Source: Ferrimonas balearica DSM 9799
GTDB taxonomy: Bacteria > Pseudomonadota > Gammaproteobacteria > Enterobacterales > Shewanellaceae
DNA: 64,000 nt
Direction of reading: 5' to 3'
NCBI RefSeq assembly: GCF_000148645.1
Contig: NC_014541.1
Span: 2,875,139 to 2,939,138, forward strand
Both the position numbers and the translations under genes were made by a program. Below are positions 27,512 to 37,606 of this stretch, piece by piece. How positions within the stretch are numbered: the stretch's first letter is position 1; each line of letters begins with the position of its first letter. Under the pieces are notes generated by a model, which was given only the letters and a program-made list of their open reading frames with translations, ran no database searches and was not told the DNA's origin.

Positions 27512-27547
27512 AATGGCTCGCATGAGCGAAACCTCATACGAGCCATT
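27512..27547 (-). terminator. Hairpin/terminator between tig and clpP
   Basis: A long stem AATGGCTCGTATGAG/CTCATGCGAGCCATT (one mismatch) with a 6-base loop, followed by TTGTTAGG on the minus strand after TT. It should reduce tig read-through into clpP. Confidence 0.65.
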
Positions 27548-27586
27548 ATAAGATTGGCCGAGGCGGCCAAGTCAAATCAACTTCGC

Positions 27587-28888
27587 TTAGCGTTGTTGAT
27601 TCATGAACTCGTCAAAGTTCACTTCTTTCTCAGTGACTTTCGCACCAGAAAGGATAGCCTCTACCGCCTGCTCTTCCAGCGCAACATTGCGCATGTTCTG
27701 CATCATTTCCTGGTTGCCTTTGTAGTAGTCAACCACTTCCTGCGGATCTTCGTAGGCGGAAGCCATGGAAGCGATCAGCGCTTCAACACGCTCCTCTTCC
27801 ACTTTCAGGTCCTGAGACTTGATCACTTCACCCAGCAGCAGGCCGATTTGAACGCGACGCTTGGCTTCGTCCTGGAACAGCTCAGCCGGCAGTTCCGGCA
27901 TGTTGTTGCCCTGCATACCGCCGAAGCGCTGCATGGCCTGCTGACGCAGTACGTTGATTTCAGAGTTGATCAGCGCTTGCGGCATGTCGATGTCGTTGGC
28001 CTTAACCAGACCGTCGATAACCTGCTGCTTAACGGCGTTTTTCAGGGCTTGAGTCAGCTCACGCTCCATGTTCTTACGAACTTCGGCGCGCAGCGCTTCA
28101 ACGCCGCCTTCGGCGATGCCGAACTTAACCACGAACTCGTCGTTCAGTTCCGGCAGAACCTGCTCTTCAACGCTGGTCAGTTTGATGGCGAACTGAGCGG
28201 CTTTGCCTTTCAGGTTCTCAGCGTGGTACTCCTCAGGGAAGGTCACGTCGATGGTGAACTCGTCACCCGCTTTGTGGCCTTTAACACCCTCTTCGAAGCC
28301 CGGGATCATGCGGCCAGAGCCGATAACCAGGTCAAAACCTTCGGCTTTGCCGCCTTCGAACTCTTCGCCGTCGATGGAACCGGTGAAGTCGATCTTGGCG
28401 CGGTCGTTGTCGCCCGCTTCGCGGTCAACGGCTTTGAACTCAGCGTGTTGCTTACGCAGGGTTTCCAGCATGGCGTCAACGTCAGCGTCGTTCACTTCGC
28501 AGGTCGGCTTTTCCACTTCGATGGCGTCCAGACCCTGCAGCTCTACTTCCGGGTAAACTTCGAAAGTGGCGGCGAATTCCAGATCAGCACCCTCTTCGTT
28601 TTTCAGGGGCTCGAACTTCGGCATGCCGGCCGGGTTGATCTTCTGCTCAACGATGGCCTGGAAGAAGCTCTGCTGCATCACGTCACCCATTACCTGGGCG
28701 CGGATGGAGGCGCCGAAGCGCTTTTTGAATACAGAAACCGGCACTTTGCCCGGGCGGAAACCATCCAGGCGCACGCGCTTGGCTTCTTTCTTCATCTCTT
28801 CCTGCACCTTGGGCTCAAAATCGGCAGCCGCGACGGTGATGGTCATGCGGCGTTCCAGGCCCTGGGTGGTTTCAACAGAAACTTGCAT
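27587..28888 (-). CDS. tig: Trigger factor (ribosome-associated chaperone)
   Basis: 433 residues, E. coli size. The N-terminal ribosome-binding domain has the signature [17 protein letters not shown]; the FKBP-like prolyl isomerase domain follows ([50 protein letters not shown], about 155-215); the rest is the helical chaperone domain. It binds nascent chains at the tunnel exit. It lies downstream of the tRNA cluster but behind its terminator. Confidence 0.98.
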   Translation of the reverse strand: MQVSVETTQGLERRMTITVAAADFEPKVQEEMKKEAKRVRLDGFRPGKVPVSVFKKRFGASIRAQVMGDVMQQSFFQAIVEQKINPAGMPKFEPLKNEEGADLEFAATFEVYPEVELQGLDAIEVEKPTCEVNDADVDAMLETLRKQHAEFKAVDREAGDNDRAKIDFTGSIDGEEFEGGKAEGFDLVIGSGRMIPGFEEGVKGHKAGDEFTIDVTFPEEYHAENLKGKAAQFAIKLTSVEEQVLPELNDEFVVKFGIAEGGVEALRAEVRKNMERELTQALKNAVKQQVIDGLVKANDIDMPQALINSEINVLRQQAMQRFGGMQGNNMPELPAELFQDEAKRRVQIGLLLGEVIKSQDLKVEEERVEALIASMASAYEDPQEVVDYYKGNQEMMQNMRNVALEEQAVEAILSGAKVTEKEVNFDEFMNQQR

Positions 28889-29082
28889 TTCGTTACCTCA
28901 AGTACTCGATATTCTTGTGCACACCAGCGGACCCTCCGCTGGCTGAAAAAATCCGGCCTCAGTCGCTCGGCGCCGAACAAAACTGAGGAAAAATCGGCGT
29001 CCACGCCGGGATCAAGACGCGCCATTATAGCGACAGCGCAGAAGGGAGTCGAGACGGGGTTGGGGAGAGAATGAGCAACGAA

Positions 29083-29113
29083 AAAGGGGAGACGCGATCT
29101 GCGTCTCCCCTTT
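29083..29113 (-). terminator. Rho-independent terminator of the tRNA cluster
   Basis: A 12-13 bp stem AAAGGGGAGACGC/GCGTCTCCCCTTT with a 5-base loop, followed on the minus strand by TTTTTCG. It lies 8 bases past the tRNA-His CCA end. Confidence 0.9.
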
Positions 29114-29120
29114 AGAAGGA

Positions 29121-29197
29121 TGGGGTGGCTGACGGGACTTGAACCCGCGACAACCGGAATCACAATCCGGGACTCTACCAACTGAGCTACAGCCACC
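29121..29197 (-). tRNA. tRNA-His (GTG)
   Basis: 77 bases with encoded CCA. The acceptor starts GGTGGCT with the extra 5' G opposite C73 that marks tRNA-His. D-arm AGCTCAGTTGGTAGAG, anticodon loop ATTGTGATT (GTG), T-arm GGGTTCAAGTCC. It is the last gene of the Pro-Arg-His cluster. Confidence 0.97.
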
Positions 29198-29209
29198 ACT
29201 GTTTTTGCA

Positions 29210-29286
29210 TGGCACGCCCGGCAGGACTCGAACCTGCGGCCAGCTGCTTAGAAGGCAGCTGCTCTATCCAGCTGAGCTACGGGCGC
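29210..29286 (-). tRNA. tRNA-Arg (TCT)
   Basis: 77 bases with encoded CCA. Acceptor GCGCCCG/CGGGCGT, D-arm AGCTCAGCTGGATAGAGC, anticodon arm CTGCC-TTCTAA-GCAG reading TCT, T-arm CAGGTTCGAGTCCTG. It decodes AGA/AGG. 12 bases separate it from tRNA-His. Confidence 0.96.
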
Positions 29287-29319
29287 AGAAACAGGGTTTA
29301 CCTTGCGTACCTTAAAAAG

Positions 29320-29396
<77 letters not shown>

Positions 29397-29429
29397 ACTA
29401 GTTCTGTTGTTCTCGGCCCTCAACAGGAG

Positions 29430-29495
29430 GGTCGCCCTCTGGTCCGCTCATTCCCAAAACCTGGGATGCGTTCCAGTCCGCGCTATTCACCGACT
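29430..29495 (-). pseudogene. Decayed partial tRNA-Pro copy upstream of tRNA-Pro
   Basis: Three blocks match the intact tRNA-Pro in the same order and strand. GCGCTATTCACCGACT (29480-29495, acceptor 5' strand plus D-stem and flank) is identical over 16 bases. CCCTCTGGTCC (29435-29445, anticodon 3' stem and variable region) is identical over 11 bases. A diverged anticodon segment with an 8-base insertion lies between. The 3' half with the T-arm and CCA is missing, so it cannot make a tRNA. It looks like the remnant of a tandem duplication. Confidence 0.7.
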
Positions 29496-29683
29496 GTCGC
29501 CTTGAAGCTATGTGCCTCTCAACGGGGGCGCATATTAGCGCCGCCCCCCGGAGTCGTCAAACCTTTTTTCCACCTGTAAGACTGATTGTCCAAAGGTTAC
29601 ACAACCTTAGGGCTGTCCCCTGTGACAGAGTTGGCAAGCATTGGTAAAATGTCGCCGCCATCACATTTCAGACAGAGTATTTC

Positions 29684-30538
29684 ATGTCCGCTGCCATCAT
29701 CGACGGCAAAGCCATTGCCGCGTCAATTCGCCAAACCATCCAAGCCTCCGTCGCCGAGCGGGTCAGTCAGGGCCTTCGCGCGCCAGGTCTGGCCGTGATT
29801 CTGGTGGGGCAGGATCCCGCTTCCCAAGTGTATGTGGGGAACAAGCGTCGCGCCTGTGAGCAGGTGGGCTTTGTTTCCAAAAGCTACGACCTGCCCGCAA
29901 CCACTGGGGAAACCGAGCTCCTGAGCCTGATCGACAGCCTGAATGACGACGCGACCATCGACGGCATTCTGGTGCAACTGCCGCTGCCGGGCCACATCGA
30001 CAGCGCCAAGGTGATTGAACGGATCCAGCCAAACAAGGATGTGGACGGCTTTCACCCCTACAACGTCGGTCGCCTTGCCCAACGCATCCCGGTACTGCGT
30101 CCCTGCACGCCGATGGGGATCATGACCCTGATCGAATCCACCGGCGTGCCCACCCATGGCCTGCACGCAGTGGTGGTCGGCGCATCCAACATTGTTGGTC
30201 GCCCGATGACCCTCGAACTGCTGCTGGCCGGCTGCACCACCACCACCTGCCACCGCTTTACCGAGAACCTGCGTGCCGAGGTGGAGCGCGCCGACCTGCT
30301 GGTGGTGGCGGTGGGCAAACCCCACTTTATTCCGGGTGACTGGGTGAAGCCGGGCGCCATCGTAATCGATGTCGGCATCAACCGACTGGACAATGGCAGC
30401 CTGGTGGGTGACGTCGATTACGCCGTGGCAGCGGAACGGGCGGCCCACATTACTCCGGTGCCCGGTGGCGTCGGCCCGATGACCATCGCCAGCCTGCTGC
30501 AGAACACCCTGTTCGCCTGCGAGCAGTACCACAGCTGA
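29684..30538 (+). CDS. folD: Bifunctional methylenetetrahydrofolate dehydrogenase/cyclohydrolase FolD
   Basis: 284 residues, typical size. Conserved motifs: [23 protein letters not shown] (with the catalytic Lys), [25 protein letters not shown], the NADP-binding [10 protein letters not shown] and the C-terminal [18 protein letters not shown]. It interconverts 5,10-methylene- and 10-formyl-tetrahydrofolate. It is divergent from the tRNA cluster and convergent with cysS, sharing a bidirectional terminator. Confidence 0.98.
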   Translation: MSAAIIDGKAIAASIRQTIQASVAERVSQGLRAPGLAVILVGQDPASQVYVGNKRRACEQVGFVSKSYDLPATTGETELLSLIDSLNDDATIDGILVQLPLPGHIDSAKVIERIQPNKDVDGFHPYNVGRLAQRIPVLRPCTPMGIMTLIESTGVPTHGLHAVVVGASNIVGRPMTLELLLAGCTTTTCHRFTENLRAEVERADLLVVAVGKPHFIPGDWVKPGAIVIDVGINRLDNGSLVGDVDYAVAAERAAHITPVPGGVGPMTIASLLQNTLFACEQYHS

Positions 30539-30552
30539 GCGGTTCAGGCACA

Positions 30553-30578
30553 AAAAAGCCCGCCAATGCGGGCTTTTT
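30553..30578. terminator. Bidirectional terminator between folD and cysS
   Basis: An 11-bp stem AAAAAGCCCGC/GCGGGCTTTTT with a 4-base loop, with A- and T-runs on either side, placed between the two convergent stops. Confidence 0.92.
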
Positions 30579-30592
30579 TTATTGGGGCTCGA

Positions 30593-31975
30593 TTACTTGC
30601 GGCGCCAGCTGGTGCCACCGGCACCGTCTTCCAGCACGATGCCCATGGCGGTCAGCTCATCACGGGCCGCATCCGCCGCTGCCCAGTCTTTGCTGGCACG
30701 GGCGTCATTACGGGCCTTGATAAGGCCCTCAATCTTAGCCACTTCGTCGTCGTCACCACCGCCCTGCAGGAAGGCTTCCGGCGCTTGCTCCAGCAAGCCC
30801 ATAACGCCACCCAGATAACGCATCAGGCCAGCCAGCTGGGCGGCCTGCTCGGATTCGCCATCCTCTTTGGTGATGTTGAGCTCACGGGCCAGGTCAAACA
30901 GCACCGGCAACGCTTCAGCGGTATTGAAGTCGTCGTTCATTGCCGCCTGGAAGCGAGCCACGTGGTCGTTATCCAGGTTCAGCTCAGTGGCCGGAGTCAC
31001 ACCACGCAATGCGGTGTAGAGGCGCTCCAGCGCCGCATGGGCCTGGTTGAGGTTCTCCTCGGAGTAGTTCAACTGGCTGCGGTAGTGGCTGGACAGCAGG
31101 AAGTAACGCACGGACTCGGCCTGGTACTGCTTCAGCACTTCGCGAATGGTGAAGAAGTTGTTCAGAGACTTGGACATCTTCTCTTTGTTCACCTGCACCA
31201 TGCCGGAGTGAACCCAGTAGTTCACGTAGTTGGTGTCATGCGCACAGCAACTCTGCGCCACTTCATTCTCGTGGTGCGGGAACATCAGGTCGGAACCACC
31301 GCCGTGAATGTCAAACACCTTACCCAGGTGCTTACCGTTCATGGCAGAACATTCAATGTGCCAACCGGGACGGCCTTCACCCCAGGGGGAGGTCCAGCTC
31401 GGCTCACCCGGCTTGGCGCTCTTCCACAGAGCGAAGTCCATCGGGTTGCGCTTGCTTTCGTCCACCTCAACACGGGCACCGGACTGCAGCTGCTCCAGAT
31501 CCTGGCGGGACAGCTTGCCGTAGTCGTCGAAGGTTTTCACTTCGAACCACACGTCGCCCGCATCGGTGACGTAGGCGTGGCCTTTGTTCACCAGGGTCTG
31601 GATGATGTCGATGATCTCAGCCATATGGCCGGTCACGGTGGGTTCGATGTCGGGACGCAGCAGGTTCAGTGCATCAAAGTCCTGGTACATCGCTTCGGTA
31701 AAGCGGGCCACCAGCGCTTCGCAGCTTTCGTTGTTTTCTGCGGCACGACGGATGATCTTGTCATCCACATCGGTGATGTTGCGAACGTAGGTTACGTCCA
31801 GACCCTGGCTGCGCAGGTAGCGCACCATGGTGTCAAACGCCACGTAGGTTCGGGCATGGCCGATGTGACAGTAGTCATAGATGGTTACCCCGCACACATA
31901 CATGCCCACTTTGCCGGGCTGGATGGGTTTGAATGCCTCTTTCTGTCGGGTCAGGGTATTGAATATCTGCAACAT
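30593..31975 (-). CDS. cysS: Cysteinyl-tRNA synthetase
   Basis: 460 residues, one less than E. coli. HIGH motif in [18 protein letters not shown] motif in [14 protein letters not shown], and the zinc/cysteine-binding site in [20 protein letters not shown] and [18 protein letters not shown]. The start is the ATG at 31975 ([15 protein letters not shown]); the frame is open further upstream but the extra 12 residues are not part of the family. No strong ribosome-binding site is seen. It is divergent from ppiB. Confidence 0.97.
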   Translation of the reverse strand: MLQIFNTLTRQKEAFKPIQPGKVGMYVCGVTIYDYCHIGHARTYVAFDTMVRYLRSQGLDVTYVRNITDVDDKIIRRAAENNESCEALVARFTEAMYQDFDALNLLRPDIEPTVTGHMAEIIDIIQTLVNKGHAYVTDAGDVWFEVKTFDDYGKLSRQDLEQLQSGARVEVDESKRNPMDFALWKSAKPGEPSWTSPWGEGRPGWHIECSAMNGKHLGKVFDIHGGGSDLMFPHHENEVAQSCCAHDTNYVNYWVHSGMVQVNKEKMSKSLNNFFTIREVLKQYQAESVRYFLLSSHYRSQLNYSEENLNQAHAALERLYTALRGVTPATELNLDNDHVARFQAAMNDDFNTAEALPVLFDLARELNITKEDGESEQAAQLAGLMRYLGGVMGLLEQAPEAFLQGGGDDDEVAKIEGLIKARNDARASKDWAAADAARDELTAMGIVLEDGAGGTSWRRK

Positions 31976-32116
31976 CGTAGTACTCGGTATTGGCAATGCC
32001 TTGGTGGCCAAAACAAAGGAGCTAGTCTAACACGTAAGATACGGCTTCCGGCGAGCTTTTTCCCGGCGCGCCGATCCGATAGAATTTGCCTGAATATCCC
32101 AAAAGAGAACGCACCC

Positions 32117-32611
32117 ATGGTGACACTGCACACTAACTTCGGCGCCATCAAACTGGCGCTGGATGCCGAAAAAGCCCCGAAAACCGTAGCCAACTTCATC
32201 GAGTACGCTAACGAAGGCTTCTACGATGGCACCATCTTCCACCGCGTCATTGACGGGTTCATGATCCAGGGCGGCGGTTTTGACGCCCAGATGCAACAGA
32301 AGCCCACCAAGGGCGGTATCCAGAACGAAGCCAGCAACGGCCTGTCCAACAAGACCGGTACCATTGCCATGGCCCGTACTCCGGATCCGCACTCTGCCAC
32401 CGCGCAGTTCTTCATCAACGTGAACGACAACAACTTCCTGGATTTCAAAAACGAATCCATGCAGGGCTTTGGCTACTGCGTATTTGGCGAAGTGGTTGAA
32501 GGTATGGACGTGGTTAACGCCATCAAGGGCGTGAGCACTGGCAACCACGGTATGCACCAAGATGTCCCGCTGGAAGCCGTGGTCATCGAGAAAGTCACCG
32601 TTGAAGCCTGA
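32117..32611 (+). CDS. ppiB: Cytoplasmic peptidyl-prolyl isomerase (cyclophilin B)
   Basis: 164 residues, cyclophilin fold: [48 protein letters not shown] holds the catalytic Arg and Phe; [22 protein letters not shown] is the second half of the active site. There is no signal peptide, so this is the cytoplasmic PpiB. The ATG at 32117 fits the family; the open frame before it is only antisense to cysS. lpxH begins 5 bases after its stop, suggesting co-transcription. Confidence 0.97.
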   Translation: MVTLHTNFGAIKLALDAEKAPKTVANFIEYANEGFYDGTIFHRVIDGFMIQGGGFDAQMQQKPTKGGIQNEASNGLSNKTGTIAMARTPDPHSATAQFFINVNDNNFLDFKNESMQGFGYCVFGEVVEGMDVVNAIKGVSTGNHGMHQDVPLEAVVIEKVTVEA

Positions 32612-32615
32612 TACG

Positions 32616-33353
32616 ATGACTCAGAGGGCCGCCGTCAGCGGCCCTCGTACCCTGATCATCGGGGACCTGCACCTCTCCCCTACCCGCCCGGACATCACCC
32701 AGGCGTTTCTCCGTTTTCTCGACAATGAACTGGACGGCGCTGACGCGCTCTATATCGTCGGAGACCTGTTCGAAGCCTGGATTGGCGATGACGATGTCAC
32801 TGACTTCACCCAGTCCATTGCAGAGCAGCTCAAGCGCGCCAGTGCCAAGCTGTCCATCTACTTTTGCCACGGTAACCGCGACTTCCTGCTTGGCCCCCGC
32901 TTTGCGCAGCGCTGCGGCATGAGTCTGCTGCCGGAACCCGAAGTGCTTGAGCTGTACGGGAAAACCACCCTGATCCTGCATGGCGACAGCCTCTGCACCG
33001 AAGATCGCGAATACCAGAAGTTTCGCCGCCTGCGCAATCGCCCCTGGTTCCGCTTGCTGGTGCTGTCACTGCCGCTGTCGCTGCGTCGCGGCCTGGCCCG
33101 TCGGGCCCGGGCACGCAGTAAGATGCACACCCAGATGAAAGACGCCCGCATTATGGATGTCAGTCCCAAAGCGGTGGACAGCCTGATGGAGAGATACGGC
33201 GCCCGTCGCCTGATCCACGGCCACACTCATCGTCCCGCCATCCATGACCTGCCACAGCAGCGTCAGCGACTGGTGGTCGGCGATTGGTACAGCCAGGACA
33301 GCGTTCTGGTGATCACCCCCAACGACGCCACTCTGGAAAGCCGGGCACTCTGA
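32616..33353 (+). CDS. lpxH: UDP-2,3-diacylglucosamine diphosphatase LpxH
   Basis: 245 residues, a calcineurin-like metallophosphoesterase with all motifs: GDLHLS, GDLFEAWIGDDD, GNRDF, HGDSL and HGHTHRPAIH. It makes lipid X from UDP-diacylglucosamine in lipid A synthesis at the inner membrane. It lies 4 bases after ppiB, the usual gammaproteobacterial pairing, and is convergent with miaE. Confidence 0.96.
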   Translation: MTQRAAVSGPRTLIIGDLHLSPTRPDITQAFLRFLDNELDGADALYIVGDLFEAWIGDDDVTDFTQSIAEQLKRASAKLSIYFCHGNRDFLLGPRFAQRCGMSLLPEPEVLELYGKTTLILHGDSLCTEDREYQKFRRLRNRPWFRLLVLSLPLSLRRGLARRARARSKMHTQMKDARIMDVSPKAVDSLMERYGARRLIHGHTHRPAIHDLPQQRQRLVVGDWYSQDSVLVITPNDATLESRAL

Positions 33354-33357
33354 ATCC

Positions 33358-34017
33358 CTAAGCCGGGACTCCGCTGTGAAAGCGCAGCTGCGGGTCCGGG
33401 CTTGTTATCAACGCCGCTTCCGCCTTCCCCAGCACCCTGACTCTCGGCGCAATCGGTGCTTCACTGAACTGTTCTGCCAGCGCCAGGTAGTCCTGATAGT
33501 GACGCGCCTCCGAGCGCAGCAGCGAGTGATAGAAACGCGCCAGTTCCTCATCGACGTGGGGCATCAGGGCCGCAAAGCGCTCACAGCTTCTTGCTTCGAT
33601 ATAAGCACCGATGATCAATCGGTCCACCAGCGCTTCTGGCTCCCGTTTGCGGGCCTTCGCCAACAGCCCGGTGGCATAGCGGGAGGCGGACACCGCGCCA
33701 TAGTGGATGCCGCGCGCCTGCATGATCGCCAGCACCTGCTCAAAATGGTGTAACTCCTCCCGCACCAGCAGGAACAGCTTATCCACCATCTCCGATTTGC
33801 CGGTCAGCACCGGCGCCTGGGGCCGATTGGCCAGCAACGCCTGCTCAGGCACGGCATCGTAGCGGCGCATCAACCGCACCGCCGTCTGCGCCGCTTTGAG
33901 TTCGCAGTTGCAGTGGTCTATCAGCAACAGGGCGGGGTCAGCCACGGCGGCAGTCAGCCAGGCCTGGGGGGTGGGGCAATGCAAAAAGCGGTGGATGGGT
34001 TCCAACAGGGCGCTCAC
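33358..34017 (-). CDS. miaE: tRNA-(ms2io6A37) hydroxylase MiaE
   Basis: 219 residues with a four-helix diiron fold. The Glu/His iron ligands are visible as DHCNCELKAAQ, EELHHFEQVLAIM, AYIEARSCERF and SEARHYQDYLALAEQF. It hydroxylates the isopentenyl group on A37 of tRNAs reading UNN codons, using O2. It is found in Salmonella, Pseudomonas and Shewanella relatives but not E. coli. It ends 4 bases from the convergent lpxH stop. Confidence 0.94.
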   Translation of the reverse strand: MSALLEPIHRFLHCPTPQAWLTAAVADPALLLIDHCNCELKAAQTAVRLMRRYDAVPEQALLANRPQAPVLTGKSEMVDKLFLLVREELHHFEQVLAIMQARGIHYGAVSASRYATGLLAKARKREPEALVDRLIIGAYIEARSCERFAALMPHVDEELARFYHSLLRSEARHYQDYLALAEQFSEAPIAPRVRVLGKAEAALITSPDPQLRFHSGVPA

Positions 34018-34087
34018 GGGGACTCCTTTTCACACGAGCGGGGCAATCTTTCCGCGCAGTATACCGAAAGTTCACGGTCACAAGTGC

Positions 34088-34116
34088 TTGACTCCCCCGA
34101 CACATTCACCAATAAC
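34088..34116 (+). promoter_or_regulatory. Sigma-70-like promoter of the Yip1-family gene
   Basis: TTGACT, a 17-base spacer, then AATAAC, followed by an AT-rich stretch. It lies about 78 bases before the start codon of the 34194 gene. The -35 element is good and the -10 element is fair. Confidence 0.4.
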
Positions 34117-34193
34117 TAAAAGGCGAGCAGTAGTTGTACCGTCTGAAGTGACTGACGAAAACGCACAGTGACGTAAAGGGAAGGACTATAACT

Positions 34194-34793
34194 ATGATTC
34201 TCAATCATTTATGGGGTTTGTACGCCCACCCGAAACAGGAGTGGAAGAGCATTGAGCGCAGCCATGAGGGCTTCTCCGCCAGCTTAATCCACATCATGAT
34301 CATCGCGTTGATCCCGGCCATCTGCGGTTATTTTGCGACCGCGCACATCGGCTGGAGCATCGGAGCGGGTGATCCCATCCGCCTGACCCAGGCCAGCGCG
34401 CTGAAGATCGCCGTTGCCATGTACGCGGCGCTGATTGGCGGGGTGTTTGCTCTGGCCTATCTGGCCAACTGGATGGCCAAAACCTTTGGCGCAAAACCGG
34501 ATTTCTCGCAGGCGCTGGAACTGGCCGCTTACACCGCCACCCCGCTGTTTATGGTTGGCTTCGCCGCTCTCTATCCGGAACTGTGGTTCCTGATGTTGGC
34601 GGGTCTGGCTGGGGTCAGCTATTCGGTCTACCTGCTCTACTCCGGGGTGCCGATCCTGATGAACATTCCGGAAGAGCGGGGCTTTATCTACGCCAGCTCG
34701 CTGGTGACCTGCGGCCTGGTGCTGCTGGTAGCCATCATGGCGGCCTCAGTGATTCTGTGGAGTTACGGCTTCGGGCCCGCTTACATGGGCTAA
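34194..34793 (+). CDS. Yip1-family (YohC-like) inner-membrane protein
   Basis: 199 residues with about five hydrophobic segments. The start MILNHLWGLYAHPKQEWKSIE is typical of the bacterial Yip1/DUF1282 family (YohC-like), as are QALELAAYTATPLFMVGFAALYPE and YLLYSGVPILMNIPEERGF near the C-terminal half. AAGGA precedes the ATG. It is a single gene bounded by its own promoter-like sequence and a terminator. Function unknown. Confidence 0.85.
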   Translation: MILNHLWGLYAHPKQEWKSIERSHEGFSASLIHIMIIALIPAICGYFATAHIGWSIGAGDPIRLTQASALKIAVAMYAALIGGVFALAYLANWMAKTFGAKPDFSQALELAAYTATPLFMVGFAALYPELWFLMLAGLAGVSYSVYLLYSGVPILMNIPEERGFIYASSLVTCGLVLLVAIMAASVILWSYGFGPAYMG

Positions 34794-34810
34794 CCGATAA
34801 GCGACCATAA

Positions 34811-34836
34811 AAAAACGCGCCAACCGGCGCGTTTTT
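34811..34836. terminator. Bidirectional terminator between the Yip1-family gene and purF
   Basis: An 11-bp stem AAAAACGCGCC/GGCGCGTTTTT with a 4-base loop, flanked by A- and T-runs, between convergent stops. Confidence 0.92.
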
Positions 34837-34854
34837 TGTGCGTCACCATCCCGG

Positions 34855-36369
34855 TCAGGGGTGGCAGACGTTGTGGATCTCCAGGTTGGTGCCCTGCTCC
34901 GCATCCCGCTGGGTCTTGGCAATGTCATTGCGAGACGCATTGAGGCGGTCCAGGTAGGCCTGGTCAACGTCATTGGTGACGTAGCGGCCATTAAACACCG
35001 AGGTTTCGAAGTGCTGGATCCCTTCGTTGCCTTCACGCACGGCGGCTTCCAGATCCGGCAGGTCCTGGAAGATCAGGCCATCGGCACCGATAAGCTCACG
35101 GATCTCCTCAACGTCACGGCCATAGCCAATCAGCTCGTTCGGGCTGGGCATGTCGATACCGTACACATTGGGGAAGCGGATCTCCGGGGCGGCAGAGGCG
35201 AAATACACCTTCTTGGCACCACTTTCCCGGGCCATGTCGATGATCTGCTGGGAGGTGGTCCCCCGCACAATGGAATCATCCACCAGCAGCACGTTCTTAC
35301 CTTTGAACTCATCGCTGATCGGGTTCAGCTTCCGGCGCACCGATTTCTTACGCTCGTTCTGGCCCGGCATGATAAAGGTACGGCCGATGTAGCGGTTCTT
35401 CACAAAACCCTGGCGGTACGGCAGTTCCAGTTCGTTGGCGATCTGCAGTGCGATGTCGCAGGAGGTCTCCGGGATTGGGATCACCACATCGATGTCGTGG
35501 TCTTCCCATTCGCGGGCAATCTTGGCGCCCAGCTTACGGCCCATGTTGACGCGACTGGCGTACACGGAGATGCCATCCAGCATGGAGTCCGGACGGGCAA
35601 AGTAAACGAATTCGAAGATGCAGGGCGCGTACTGCGGCGAATCGGCGCACTGCTGGGTGAACAGCTGACCTTCGAAATCAATGAAGATCGCCTCCCCCGG
35701 TGCCACATCGCGCATGCGGGTAAAGCCGACTGCATCCAGTGCCACACTCTCAGACGCCACCATGTATTCAGTGCCACGCTCGGTCTCCTTACGACCCAGC
35801 ACCAACGGACGGATGCCGTTAGGGTCGCGGAACGCCAGCATGCCCTGGCCAACCACCAGTGCCACCGCAGCGTAAGCACCACGCACCTGACGATGCAGGT
35901 TGCGTACGGCGGAGAAGATGTCGTCGGAGGTGAGCTGCTGGCCCGGGATCATCTGCAGTTCGTGCGCCAGCACGTTCAGCATCAGCTCGGAGTCAGAGGT
36001 GGTGTTGATATGGCGACGCATGCTGCGCATGGCGTCCTTGAGCTCATCCGCGTTGGTGAGGTTACCGTTGTGGGCAAGGGTGATGCCGAACGGTGAGTTC
36101 ACGTAAAACGGCTGAGCTTCGGAAGCGCTGGAGCTGCCAGCAGTAGGGTAGCGCACGTGGCCGATGCCATTGGTGCCCTGAAGACGGTGCATGTGCTTAA
36201 TTTCAAAGACGTCCTTTACAAGGCCATTAGCCTTGCGCAGGCGGAAGGCGTCTCCGTCTACGGTCACAATACCGGCAGCGTCCTGGCCGCGGTGTTGCAG
36301 CACAGTCAGGGCATCATAGATGACCTGGTTGACCGGATAGTGACCGACGATTCCGACGATACCACACAT
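34855..36369 (-). CDS. purF: Amidophosphoribosyltransferase
   Basis: 504 residues. [10 protein letters not shown] gives the N-terminal catalytic Cys after Met removal; the glutaminase domain continues with [10 protein letters not shown] and YPTAGSSS. The phosphoribosyltransferase domain has the PRPP loop [17 protein letters not shown]. It commits PRPP to purine synthesis. It follows cvpA by 53 bases, as in E. coli. Confidence 0.98.
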   Translation of the reverse strand: MCGIVGIVGHYPVNQVIYDALTVLQHRGQDAAGIVTVDGDAFRLRKANGLVKDVFEIKHMHRLQGTNGIGHVRYPTAGSSSASEAQPFYVNSPFGITLAHNGNLTNADELKDAMRSMRRHINTTSDSELMLNVLAHELQMIPGQQLTSDDIFSAVRNLHRQVRGAYAAVALVVGQGMLAFRDPNGIRPLVLGRKETERGTEYMVASESVALDAVGFTRMRDVAPGEAIFIDFEGQLFTQQCADSPQYAPCIFEFVYFARPDSMLDGISVYASRVNMGRKLGAKIAREWEDHDIDVVIPIPETSCDIALQIANELELPYRQGFVKNRYIGRTFIMPGQNERKKSVRRKLNPISDEFKGKNVLLVDDSIVRGTTSQQIIDMARESGAKKVYFASAAPEIRFPNVYGIDMPSPNELIGYGRDVEEIRELIGADGLIFQDLPDLEAAVREGNEGIQHFETSVFNGRYVTNDVDQAYLDRLNASRNDIAKTQRDAEQGTNLEIHNVCHP

Positions 36370-36422
36370 TATTGAGAGTCCTCACAAAGGTCGATGTTCT
36401 ATATAGGGCTTGTTGTTATTTA

Positions 36423-36911
36423 TTAGGCTCGGAAGCTGGAGGATTGCTCCAGATAATCAAAGAACCACTGGATCACCACGCCGAACTCAGGGATCAGCAC
36501 GGAATCCGTCCACCACTCGGCGTCCGAGGCGCCGGTAAAGGAGTCCAGGAAAAACAGGACAGCGGCAACAACCAGCACACCACGGAGCGCGCCAAAGCAA
36601 GCCCCCAGTACCCGGTCGGTGCCGGACAAACCGGTTTTATCCACCAGTTGACCGACAAGGTAGTTCACCAGCGCCCCGAGGATCAGTGTGCACACAAACA
36701 GGATGGCAATCGCCGCCCCTTTGCGCATCATCGGGTCACTGAGTTGAGTCAGGTACACCGCCAAGTCTTCGTAGAAATGGCTGGCAATGAAAAAGGCCGC
36801 TACCCATACCACCAGCGACATGGCCTCGCGGGCAAAGCCGCGGATAAGGCTGATCACGATAGAGAGGCCGATGACGGCCAGTATCGCGTAGTCAAACCAC
36901 ACCATGGTCAC
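36423..36911 (-). CDS. cvpA: CvpA family inner-membrane protein
   Basis: 162 residues with four membrane segments ([89 protein letters not shown]). [19 protein letters not shown] is the family signature. It is required for colicin V production in E. coli; its basic role is unclear. Two starts are possible: GTG at 36911, with AAGGA 7 bases upstream, or ATG at 36905, which aligns with the E. coli start. The spacing favours GTG. Confidence 0.94.
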   Translation of the reverse strand: MTMVWFDYAILAVIGLSIVISLIRGFAREAMSLVVWVAAFFIASHFYEDLAVYLTQLSDPMMRKGAAIAILFVCTLILGALVNYLVGQLVDKTGLSGTDRVLGACFGALRGVLVVAAVLFFLDSFTGASDAEWWTDSVLIPEFGVVIQWFFDYLEQSSSFRA

Positions 36912-37015
36912 ACGTTATTCCTTCCAATGTTGTAATGCGCGGCGATCCTACCAGAACCTCCGCGCTTTCTCACTACCCCAGCCCCATCGATGCTGACCCG
37001 GCAAACGGACAGCAA

Positions 37016-37036
37016 AAAGCCCGCATAGCGGGCTTT
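37016..37036 (-). terminator. Rho-independent terminator after dedD
   Basis: A 9-bp stem AAAGCCCGC/GCGGGCTTT with a 3-base loop overlaps the dedD stop codon and is followed by TTGCTG after TT on the minus strand. It separates dedD from cvpA-purF, though read-through is plausible. Confidence 0.75.
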
Positions 37037-37604
37037 ACATCTGGAGTGGATCGTATTGCACCAACTGGCTCTGCAGGCCGAGGTCTTTGGCCAGGCGACT
37101 CTGCTGCTGCTTCAGCTTATCCTGGGACACCTCCGGGCCAACATAGACCACAGTGATCTCACCGTTGACCGGCTTGCTCGGCACCGTATAGGCGCGGTAG
37201 CCCTTGTCCCGCAGGTTCTTAACCAACCGGGCAACGTTACCTGCATCGCGGAAGCTGCCCAGGCGGATGGCCCAGCCAGCCTGCTTGGGCTCAGCGGGAG
37301 CAGGCTTAGCCTTCGGCGCCTCAAGCGCTGCCGTCTGCACCACCACACTCTCCTGCTTCGCCGCCGCTTCCGGAGTCGGCTCATCTTCAGTCAGCGCCGC
37401 CACTTCGCTGGGCGTGCCCTCTTCAATCGGCGCAAACGCCTCGTCAGGCGCCCCACCGGTAGCCACGCTGGGACGCAGGGGGATGGTGGCAAAATGCTCT
37501 TCGACCGACGCTTTCTCACCGTTCAGAAGATCCGGCAGGAACAAGACGCCCAATGCGGTCAGTACCACGATTCCCACAATACGATTGTGCAGCTGTTTGG
37601 CCAA
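37035..37604 (-). CDS. dedD: DedD, SPOR-domain cell division protein
   Basis: 189 residues. A short cytoplasmic N-terminus, one membrane segment (IVGIVVLTALGVLFLPDLL), an Ala/Pro/Glu-rich periplasmic linker, then a SPOR domain (AGWAIRLGSFRDAGNVARLVKNLRDKGYRAYTVP) that binds denuded septal peptidoglycan. I place the start at the TTG at 37604 because GAGGAG lies 6 bases before it, inside the last codons of folC; another in-frame TTG at 37625 lacks one. No ATG is available ahead of the membrane segment. The folC stop is 2 bases upstream. Confidence 0.88.
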   Translation of the reverse strand: MAKQLHNRIVGIVVLTALGVLFLPDLLNGEKASVEEHFATIPLRPSVATGGAPDEAFAPIEEGTPSEVAALTEDEPTPEAAAKQESVVVQTAALEAPKAKPAPAEPKQAGWAIRLGSFRDAGNVARLVKNLRDKGYRAYTVPSKPVNGEITVVYVGPEVSQDKLKQQQSRLAKDLGLQSQLVQYDPLQM

Positions 37605-37606
37605 AG

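Noticed and set aside
30566-32116. Upstream part of a 681-codon plus-strand ORF ending in ppiB
   Set aside because: It is antisense to cysS; only the last 164 codons are a real protein (cyclophilin B).
36997-37012. PurR operator before cvpA-purF
   Set aside because: GGCAAACGG gives one half of the consensus; the second half is absent and the place lies at the dedD terminator.
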